DNA of 64,000 nt from an uncultured Muribaculaceae bacterium (GTDB taxonomy: Bacteria; Bacteroidota; Bacteroidia; Bacteroidales; Muribaculaceae), in NCBI GenBank assembly GCA_910579675.1, contig CAJTUF010000008.1, positions 44,199 through 108,198 of the forward strand. The letters run 5' to 3'. The translations under genes and the position numbers were made by a program. A model generated the notes under the pieces. The model was not told the origin of the DNA, did no database searches, and was given only the letters and a program-made list of their open reading frames with translations. This document shows positions 58,054-64,000 of this stretch, in pieces; positions within the stretch are counted from its first letter, which is position 1; each line of letters opens with the position of its first letter.

Positions 58054-59160
58054 TCAGAGCTTCAAAAACAGCTTCGACCTATACATCAGCCATAGGATCA
58101 GATAGAGTATCAGACAATTGCCGAAGGTGAGCCATGCGGCATACCATGCATCGCCTATGTGGTGCTGGAGGCCGTAGCTCACCGAGGCCACTACGGAGCG
58201 GAAACTGATCACCTCGCCTATCACATAAGCCGTGATCGGATTCATGCCGTAGATCTTGAGCCAGCCGAGGCCGCGCGAGTGGCCCCGGCAGTCGACCCAC
58301 CAATAGGCCAGGGCCATGAGCAGAAAGCATATGCCTCCCGAATAGAGGGTCATCGATGAGGTCCATATGCGCTTGATGATAGGCTCTTCGAGGCTCCACA
58401 GCAATCCGGCGGCAACAAGACCGGCTCCTGCGGCAGTCAGGAGCAGAGCAACGCGAGGGCGGGGGAGCCGACGGTCGTTTTTCATCAGATGGCCGGCCAT
58501 GACGCCGAGCATCACGGTCACGCCGAAGGTGAGCGAGCTCCACACCCATGTGTAGGTGGGATCGCCGCGGCGGTCGCCTATCACGAGTGCATCGACCATA
58601 TATGCGAATGAGCCTTCGAGGGTATAGTCGCCTGCAAATCGCATAGGGAGCCAGTAGATGATAAGCAGGGCCGCAGTGGCGATGATCTGGCCTCGCAGCT
58701 GCAGATGGAGCAGGCACATTGCGGCTATGAGATAGCCTGCCGCTATGGCCTGAAGGGTGTTGGTGTAGATGGTGATTCCGGCAGGATCGAGTGCAAGAAG
58801 GTTGCCCTGGACTATCATTCCGAATAGAAACAGCAGCACCACCCTGCGCCCTATGCGGCGATAGGCCGCTTTGAGGCCGGCGCTGTCGTGGCGGCGGTAT
58901 TTGGCGAATGCAAAGGGCATCGAGGCGCCCACCATAAACAGGAAAAGGGGCATCACGAGATCCCATGCTCTGAAGCCTTCCCATGTCTCATGTTCGAAAT
59001 GATACATGATTGAATCAAGGACGGGGGAATCTGCAGCCCGACCTATGGCCATGAGCACCGGTTGGAAGAAGAGGAGCATGAAGAGATCAAATCCTCTCAG
59101 GATGTCGAGGGAGGCAAGGCGGTTGGAGTTCATGGCGGCGGTGGAGTGATATAGATTCAT
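58054..59160 (-). CDS. DUF5009-type membrane protein (heparan-alpha-glucosaminide acetyltransferase-like)
   Basis: 368 residues from ATG 59160 (ATG 59133 is also possible, directly before R-L-A-S-L-D-I-L-R-G-F-D-L-F). About ten membrane segments; motifs R-A-W-D-L-V-M-P-L-F-L-F-M-V-G-A-S and G-M-N-P-I-T-A-Y-V-I-G-E match the HGSNAT/YeiB-like family. Those enzymes transfer acetyl groups across membranes to amino sugars; the bacterial substrate is unknown. Convergent with the RNase H gene, with only 5 bases between. Confidence 0.85.
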   Translation of the reverse strand: MNLYHSTAAMNSNRLASLDILRGFDLFMLLFFQPVLMAIGRAADSPVLDSIMYHFEHETWEGFRAWDLVMPLFLFMVGASMPFAFAKYRRHDSAGLKAAYRRIGRRVVLLFLFGMIVQGNLLALDPAGITIYTNTLQAIAAGYLIAAMCLLHLQLRGQIIATAALLIIYWLPMRFAGDYTLEGSFAYMVDALVIGDRRGDPTYTWVWSSLTFGVTVMLGVMAGHLMKNDRRLPRPRVALLLTAAGAGLVAAGLLWSLEEPIIKRIWTSSMTLYSGGICFLLMALAYWWVDCRGHSRGLGWLKIYGMNPITAYVIGEVISFRSVVASVSYGLQHHIGDAWYAAWLTFGNCLILYLILWLMYRSKLFLKL

Positions 59161-59192
59161 GGTTGGCCGATAGCGGCGGGAGGAGATGAAAT

Positions 59193-59240
59193 AAAAAAAA
59201 GAATGACCCGAGCAGGCCGAAGCCAAACATCGGGTCATTC
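59193..59240 (-). terminator. intrinsic terminator of tRNA-Asp
   Basis: Minus strand: GAATGACCCGA / TCGGGTCATTC, inner GGC-TTCG-GCC hairpin, then eight T. A textbook terminator 16 bases past the tRNA 3' end. Confidence 0.92.
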
Positions 59241-59255
59241 TCCTCTCTCCTCTTG

Positions 59256-59329
59256 CGGTATGGACGGGACTCGAACCCGCGACCCCCTGCGTGACAGGCA
59301 GGTATTCTAACCAGCTGAACTACCACACC
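59256..59329 (-). tRNA. tRNA-Asp (anticodon GTC)
   Basis: 74 nt. Acceptor GGTGTGG / CCATACC, D loop with AGCTGGTTA, anticodon loop CTGTCAC, T arm GCGGGTTCGAGTCCCGT, discriminator G. CCA not encoded. Confidence 0.97.
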
Positions 59330-59573
59330 GTGTGGAATGACATTTAATCGAGAGTTGTTAAATGATCTCTTGCTATCGGGTGTCGTTGTTTCCCGTTTGC
59401 GAGTGCAAAGTTACGGCGACTTTTTCATTCCTGCAAATTTTTCAGCAAAAAAATCGCGAAAAAATTCACTTTTTTTCATCGGGCCTATAGCGATGGGATC
59501 CGGCTTTGCGTCTAACTGATTGGTTGTGAGATGAATTTGGCGCCAGTGGCTTCGGGCGGGATTTTTTAAGCGG

Positions 59574-60506
59574 TCATGAGCGCTGAAACTCCGTGGGCGA
59601 CATTCCGGTGAGATGTTTGAAGTATTTGCCGAAGGCGCTCTGGTTGGTAAAATTGAGGTCGTAGGCAATCTGCTGTATATTCTTCCCCGAAAACCGGAGC
59701 TGATTTTTGGCTTCGAGGATCACATACTCGTCGATCCACTCGGCCGCCGAGCGTCCGGAGGCTTCCCTTACGAGCGACGACAGATATTTCGACGATATGA
59801 AGAGCTTGGAGGCATAGAAGGCCACCGATCGCTCCCGCTTGTGGTGTTGGTGGACCAGCTTGATGAAGTCGCGCACATAGTTGTTGCGGCGCGCCATGCC
59901 TGGGGTCACCGGCTCGTCGGTCTTGGCCCGGTTGCGTCCCATCTGGATGAGCTGATACACCACGGCGGCCATAAGGCAGCGGGAGATTGATCTTACATAG
60001 ACCGGCTCGGTGTTGAAAGTGGTGTTGGTGTGGATCATCTCCATATATGTGCGTATGATCCGTTCTTCCTCCTCTTCGAGCTGGAGTATGGGCACGGCGT
60101 TGGGGGTGAGCCTGATGGTCTGAAGCACCGCCACGTCGATATTGATGTCCTGCATGAACTCGGGCGAGATCACAAACATATACACATCGAGATTGTCGGT
60201 GTCGGCGCTCTTCAACCGGAAGATGTTGTCGTGGCCCACCACGAGCAGCATTCCCGGCGTGACGGTGTAGGGGGTCATGTTGACCTCCACCTCAAACGAG
60301 CCTTTGACACACAGGAGTATCGTCATGCCCTTGACCCGCAAAGGATGTTCGGGATCGAGTTGCTTGAACGGGTGTCCTGGCTGGGCGTGGGCAAACACAT
60401 AGTCACCTCCGAGCATCGAAAACTCGGAGGCATATTTCTCAAGTTTCACCAGTTTGTGTAGATCGACATGAGAGGTGCCGAGGTCTAATAGGTCGGGTTT
60501 CAGCAT
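59574..60506 (-). CDS. AraC-family transcription regulator
   Basis: 310 residues from ATG 60506. N-terminal cupin-like sensor (~1-165, with P-G-H-P-F, V-T-P-G-M-L-L-V-V) and C-terminal double helix-turn-helix (~210-308), including A-S-K-L-F-I-S-S-K-Y-L-S-S-L-V-R and the signature I-A-Y-D-L-N-F-T-N-Q-S-A-F-G-K-Y-F-K-H-L-T-G. A single-gene unit with its own -7. Ligand unknown. The 244 bases between it and the tRNA-Asp hold no gene. Confidence 0.93.
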   Translation of the reverse strand: MLKPDLLDLGTSHVDLHKLVKLEKYASEFSMLGGDYVFAHAQPGHPFKQLDPEHPLRVKGMTILLCVKGSFEVEVNMTPYTVTPGMLLVVGHDNIFRLKSADTDNLDVYMFVISPEFMQDINIDVAVLQTIRLTPNAVPILQLEEEEERIIRTYMEMIHTNTTFNTEPVYVRSISRCLMAAVVYQLIQMGRNRAKTDEPVTPGMARRNNYVRDFIKLVHQHHKRERSVAFYASKLFISSKYLSSLVREASGRSAAEWIDEYVILEAKNQLRFSGKNIQQIAYDLNFTNQSAFGKYFKHLTGMSPTEFQRS

Positions 60507-60542
60507 TGCGTTAAGCCGCAGCCGGAGAGAGCTGCGGAGTCG

Positions 60543-60550
60543 CAAAAGTA
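60543..60550 (-). promoter_or_regulatory. -7 element of the AraC-family gene
   Basis: Minus-strand TACTTTTG, 36 bases before ATG 60506. Confidence 0.5.
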
Positions 60551-60630
60551 GCTAAAAATCCCAATACAGGCGCCTGATCGAGTCATAAATTTCCTAAAAA
60601 GGACAATTGGCCCCGGGAGGGCAGGCGGGG

Positions 60631-60843
60631 TCAGTCGTCGCCGAGTATCGCTGCGGCTCTTTCGGCGTCTTTCTCAAATACCAGCAGGCGGTAGCCACCG
60701 GCCGGGGGCGGGGCGGGTACATAGAGGGTGGAGAGGCCGTCGGTGACCGACGCCACTATCCCTTCGTTGACGAGTTTGTCGAGGGCCATGTAGGCTTCAG
60801 GGCCCGAGGCATATTCACGGATGCAGATAATCTTGTCGGCCAT
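60631..60843 (-). CDS. DUF2007-type small protein
   Basis: 70 residues: I-I-C-I-R-E-Y-A-S-G-P-E-A-Y-M-A-L-D-K-L and a C-terminal Y-R-L-L-V-F-E-K-D-A-E-R-A-A-A-I-L-G, the pattern of DUF2007 (putative signal-transducing) proteins. 26 bases after mltG; probably same transcript. Confidence 0.75.
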   Translation of the reverse strand: MADKIICIREYASGPEAYMALDKLVNEGIVASVTDGLSTLYVPAPPPAGGYRLLVFEKDAERAAAILGDD

Positions 60844-60869
60844 AGGTGTGGAGATATGATGGGGTTATG

Positions 60870-61946
60870 TCACTTGATGCTACGCTCGTTGAGCGCCTTT
60901 TGGTAGCGGCGGGCATTGGCGCGGTGGGTCTGATAGTCGGAGGCGAAGTCATGATAGCCCGAGAAGTCGGGCTTGGCACACATATATAGATATGGCGCCT
61001 CCGGGGCAGAGAGCACAGCGTCGATGGCGCGCCCGTCGGCCACACGGATCGGGCCCGGAGGAAGACCGGCGTTGAGATATGTGTTGTAGGGCGATTTGAG
61101 CGAAAGGTGGCGTCCGCGTATGCGGCGGAGTGAGAAGTCGCCTGTAGCAAATTTCACGGTAGGGTCGGCCTGAAGGCGCATCCCGCGCTTGAGGCGGTTG
61201 AGGTAGAGACGGGCAATCTTGGGGTGCTCGTCGGTCTTGTTGCTCTCCTCTTCGACTATTGAGGCGAGGATGGCCACTTCGACCGGGGTGAGCCCGAGCT
61301 TCGATGCCTTTTCGAGGCGGTCGGGGGTCCAGAAGTTGTCGCGGTAGCTCATAAGACGCTTCACGATGGCATCGGCTCCCGAGGTCCAGTACATCTCATA
61401 GGTGTCGGGAAGGAAAGCGGCCACATATTCAGGCTCGGCATATCCCTCGGCCGCGAGCACTCTTGATGCTGCTTCCATGAAGCTGTCGGTCGGACACTCC
61501 ATAGTGGCGCCTATGCGCGCTCCGAGCTGAGGTAGAGTGCGGATATTGTTGAATGTGAGCCTCACCGGGGTCTGAGCGCCGGTGGCCATGCGGCGGGCGG
61601 TGCGGAGGGCGCTTTGGCCAGGCTCCACGCGGTAGGCGCCGTGGGCCTTGGCGGCGTCGCCGCCCTGAAGGCGCCACAGATTGTAGACCTTGCTCCCTTC
61701 GCTCTCGCCGAGAGCCACACGGAGTGAGTCGGCCACCGACGAGGCTGTTGCGTTGCGCGGCAGATAAAACCATGCCGCGTCGCCATCATGGCCCGCAAGA
61801 GCCCAAAGGATAGCGCCCGCCATCACGGCCACCGCCACCCCTATTGCCACCACAAACGCCATCGAGTGGCGGCGCAGGAATCCGGCTTTTTTGGCTACGG
61901 ATGTGGCATCCTGCTGATTATCTGTTGGTTGATTCTGAAGATTCAT
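60870..61946 (-). CDS. mltG: endolytic murein transglycosylase MltG
   Basis: 358 residues from ATG 61946; the ATG at 61979 lies in the -7 element. One membrane segment (~30-52), LysM-like region, then the YceG domain with catalytic Glu in A-S-I-V-E-E-E-S-N-K and R-L-Q-A-D-P-T-V-K-F-A-T-G, S-P-Y-N-T-Y-L, G-L-P-P-G-P-I. Cleaves nascent glycan strands at the inner membrane. Confidence 0.95.
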   Translation of the reverse strand: MNLQNQPTDNQQDATSVAKKAGFLRRHSMAFVVAIGVAVAVMAGAILWALAGHDGDAAWFYLPRNATASSVADSLRVALGESEGSKVYNLWRLQGGDAAKAHGAYRVEPGQSALRTARRMATGAQTPVRLTFNNIRTLPQLGARIGATMECPTDSFMEAASRVLAAEGYAEPEYVAAFLPDTYEMYWTSGADAIVKRLMSYRDNFWTPDRLEKASKLGLTPVEVAILASIVEEESNKTDEHPKIARLYLNRLKRGMRLQADPTVKFATGDFSLRRIRGRHLSLKSPYNTYLNAGLPPGPIRVADGRAIDAVLSAPEAPYLYMCAKPDFSGYHDFASDYQTHRANARRYQKALNERSIK

Positions 61947-61976
61947 CTTGACAAAGTATTGACACACAAAAGTAAT

Positions 61977-61984
61977 CACTTTTC
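61977..61984 (-). promoter_or_regulatory. -7 element of mltG
   Basis: Minus-strand TACTTTTG, 30 bases before ATG 61946. Confidence 0.55.
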
Positions 61985-62098
61985 TTCAATCATGGAACAA
62001 AAAAGCGCCTCTCCGGCCCCTCCCGACGCTTATTTTAATAGGAGCAGGACCCTTTTTTGCGGAAAATGCACAAAAAAGTGCAGAAAAACTCGAAAAAA

Positions 62099-62130
62099 TT
62101 TGCACGGCTCAAAAAAAGGCCCTAACTTTG
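62099..62130 (+). promoter_or_regulatory. promoter of tRNA-Val
   Basis: TTTG (62099-62102), 20-base spacer, TAACTTTG (62123-62130), 19 bases before the tRNA. Confidence 0.8.
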
Positions 62131-62149
62131 CATCGCTTTCGCAGAGAGA

Positions 62150-62224
62150 GGGCGCTTAGCTCAGCTGGTTCAGAGCGTCTGCCTTACAAGCAGAGGGTCG
62201 GGGGTTCGAATCCCTCAGCGCCCA
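62150..62224 (+). tRNA. tRNA-Val (anticodon TAC)
   Basis: 75 nt. Acceptor GGGCGCT / AGCGCCC, D loop AGCTGGTTC, anticodon loop CTTACAA, T arm GGGGGTTCGAATCCCTC, discriminator A. CCA not encoded. Confidence 0.97.
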
Positions 62225-62230
62225 CCCGGT

Positions 62231-62266
62231 AAGCTCCGATGGAATATTTCCGCCGGAGCTTTTTTT
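62231..62266 (+). terminator. intrinsic terminator of tRNA-Val
   Basis: AAGCTCCG / CGGAGCTT stem followed by seven T, 6 bases after the tRNA. Confidence 0.85.
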
Positions 62267-62288
62267 CTATTCCTACCTCTCTATCGCC

Positions 62289-63908
62289 ATGAATAAGCTA
62301 CACTCTGTCGCTTCGTCGGTAATCGCAGCCATAGCTCTGTCGACCGGCGGCGCCACGCCCAATGCCTCTGCTATGCCGGTGCCTCAACTCCCAGCCGACT
62401 CCGTGATTGTCGAAGGCTCCGCCAGTGTGGGCGAGGGCGGCGTGATAGTGTTGTTTCTCAACCGTGGCGACGCCGGCTCGGCTATCGCCTCCGACACGAT
62501 CCGTAACGGCCGCTTCCGGCTGAGTGCACTCCTGCCCGACGACTGCGATGATCCGGCGCGACTCTCGGTGATGTGTTTCGCTCCCGGATTTCCATCAATG
62601 GGCCGCAGCCTCCTCGGGCGCCCCGGAGCCCGGATCAAAGTCGATGCGTCGACCCCGTATATCAAGACATGGCCGGTGGAGAGCACTGTTAATGAGCAGC
62701 AGGAGATAGATTGTTTCCTTACCGATACCAAGGCAATGTGGGACACCCTCCAGAGCCGCCGGATACGGATGGCCGCAATCAAGTCGCAGCTCCGCTCCGA
62801 CACCACTCTCACCGAAGCCTCCCGCAACCGGCTCAAGCAGCAAGGGGAGGAGGCCGGGCAGCTCTGCGATGCGCTCACCGACTCGATCGCTCTGCGCGAT
62901 GTAGGCCGCTTGTCAGTCATGCCCCATACCGAGCTTTGGTTTGACAAATTTGTCGATATGGCAAGGAGCTGCTCATGGATCGACGACTCGATAGGGGTGA
63001 GGGACGGGCTCAAAGCCATCTACCACTCACTCCCCGACGATGAGAAGGAGCTGGATATGTCGGCTATGGCGCGCTCCTACCTCTTCCCGCGCAAAGTGGC
63101 GGCGATAGGCGACCCCATGGTCGATGCCGACCTCCTTGACCCCGACGGAAATATCCGTCATCTCGCCGAATATAAAGGCAAGTGGATATTGCTCGACTTC
63201 TGGAGCGGCGGATGCGGCCCATGCAATATGGCCGCGCCTGAGCTTGAGAAGTTTGCGGCGGCTCAACCCGACAGCATCGTCGTGGTGAGTGTGAGCACCG
63301 ACGACGACCGCTACTGGCGCCAAAGCACCGAGCGCCTTAAAATCTCCGGCAACAACTGGAACGATCCGATGCGCAGCGCCGGACTCTTTCTCGACTATGG
63401 TTGCCAGGGGTTGCCCACCTATGTGGTGATTGATCCAGATGGCTTAATCCGCCATTCATGGATGGGATATACACCCGGCTGCTTCAAGCGGAATATGCGC
63501 CCGTTCATTCAGCCGCGTAAACCCATGACCATAGAGCAGACTCCGGGTCTCACTGCAATCATTTCACCTCGCGTGGCGCAAAACAACACCAACGCCACCC
63601 TCGACATCGACCGGATAGAGCTTACTCCCGGGTCGACGCGCATCACCTTCCATGCTTATTATATCCCTAAGTGGTGGATCAAGGTAAGCCCCGACAGCCA
63701 TATCACCCTTCCCGACGGCACCAACCTCGGAGTGACAGGGTCCGAAGGGATCACCCTCGGCGAGGAATATCGCGTGGGCGATGATGGCGAAGGGACTTTC
63801 TCGCTCACCTTCGGGCCACTGCCCGAAGGTACCGCCACAATAGACTTTGCCGAGCCCGCCCCCTCCCAATGGAGCATAAAGGGCATCAGCGTGGATATGG
63901 CGCGCTGA
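62289..63908 (+). CDS. TlpA-type thioredoxin-like protein with DUF4369-like N-terminus
   Basis: 539 residues. Signal peptide (cleavage near A-S-A-M). DUF4369-like beta domain ~35-150, helical linker ~150-270, then a TlpA thioredoxin domain with C-G-P-C (Cys309/Cys312) in F-W-S-G-G-C-G-P-C, and a C-terminal ~130-residue beta domain unusual for the family. Acts in periplasmic thiol-disulfide exchange; substrate unknown. The gene starts 22 bases past the tRNA-Val terminator. Confidence 0.85.
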   Translation: MNKLHSVASSVIAAIALSTGGATPNASAMPVPQLPADSVIVEGSASVGEGGVIVLFLNRGDAGSAIASDTIRNGRFRLSALLPDDCDDPARLSVMCFAPGFPSMGRSLLGRPGARIKVDASTPYIKTWPVESTVNEQQEIDCFLTDTKAMWDTLQSRRIRMAAIKSQLRSDTTLTEASRNRLKQQGEEAGQLCDALTDSIALRDVGRLSVMPHTELWFDKFVDMARSCSWIDDSIGVRDGLKAIYHSLPDDEKELDMSAMARSYLFPRKVAAIGDPMVDADLLDPDGNIRHLAEYKGKWILLDFWSGGCGPCNMAAPELEKFAAAQPDSIVVVSVSTDDDRYWRQSTERLKISGNNWNDPMRSAGLFLDYGCQGLPTYVVIDPDGLIRHSWMGYTPGCFKRNMRPFIQPRKPMTIEQTPGLTAIISPRVAQNNTNATLDIDRIELTPGSTRITFHAYYIPKWWIKVSPDSHITLPDGTNLGVTGSEGITLGEEYRVGDDGEGTFSLTFGPLPEGTATIDFAEPAPSQWSIKGISVDMAR

Positions 63909-63934
63909 CGGCGCCATCCTTTTATAAAAGATTA

Positions 63935-63971
63935 CGGGCGGGAGCTATGTGTCGCACACGGCTCCCGCCCG
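63935..63971 (+). terminator. hairpin after the TlpA-like gene
   Basis: CGGGCGGGAGC / GCTCCCGCCCG, 11-bp stem, 27 bases past the stop; the T tract is short. Confidence 0.6.
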
Positions 63972-64000
63972 ATTTGGGGGTATCTATCTATCAATCTATC

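Overview
The window looks like chromosome from a gut-type Bacteroidales bacterium, most likely of the Muribaculaceae or a related family. Promoters have the Bacteroidota form (TTTG, a spacer of about 19-21 bases, then TAnnTTTG) and there are no Shine-Dalgarno sites. Lipoproteins are abundant, and the families are typical of the phylum: DUF5689 and TonB receptors, NVEALA peptides, 6-bladed beta-propeller lipoproteins, TPR/transmembrane regulators and tricorn-like S41 proteases. The family-level assignment is inference.

Region 1 (1-20715, all minus strand). It starts with a PL8 polysaccharide lyase cut by the window edge. Next is an outer-membrane locus of one TonB-dependent receptor and two DUF5689 lipoproteins, with no SusD. 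Four lipoprotein genes follow (an M43-like metalloprotease and three small proteins) that share nearly the same promoter, leader and signal peptide but have different mature parts. Then come rlmN, a coupled L,D-transpeptidase/NeuA-like pair, and myo-inositol-1-phosphate synthase. An operon pdxA - nucleotidyltransferase - ATP-grasp - CDP-alcohol phosphotransferase - HAD lies upstream of it. Together these look like an inositol-phosphate/inositol-lipid locus, possibly using a CDP-inositol route.

Region 2 (20931-25032). An XRE-ImmA/IrrE protein with a PIN-domain partner (toxin-antitoxin-like), a DUF418 membrane protein, an orphan promoter with a hairpin (possible small RNA), and gluQ on the minus strand.

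Region 3 (25177-42051, all plus strand) is the most unusual part. It has a membrane TPR regulator, a DUF3244 protein and a thioredoxin/DUF1573 lipoprotein. After these come five NVEALA-type peptides whose N-terminal halves are almost invariant but whose cysteine-bearing C-termini differ. They are interleaved with five near-identical 6-bladed beta-propeller lipoproteins, a transglutaminase-like lipoprotein, two other propeller-type lipoproteins and a small exported protein. The array shows a recent 1.8 kb duplication, mosaic propellers, conserved spacers and a 454 bp long-inverted-repeat element. I read it as a diversifying secreted-peptide/receptor system of unknown function.

Region 4 (42121-64000) is mostly housekeeping: greA-HIT-alcohol dehydrogenase behind a structured leader, mgsA, a tricorn-like protease, and a dnaX operon (dnaX, TPR-like lipoprotein, SUI1, AddA-like helicase-nuclease, lysO). 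It continues with aroK, a PNT/AlaDH-like protein and a viroplasmin-RNase H in one overlapping operon, then a DUF5009-type membrane protein, tRNA-Asp, an AraC regulator, mltG with a DUF2007 protein, tRNA-Val, and a TlpA-like protein.

All assignments come from reading motifs; no database search was possible.
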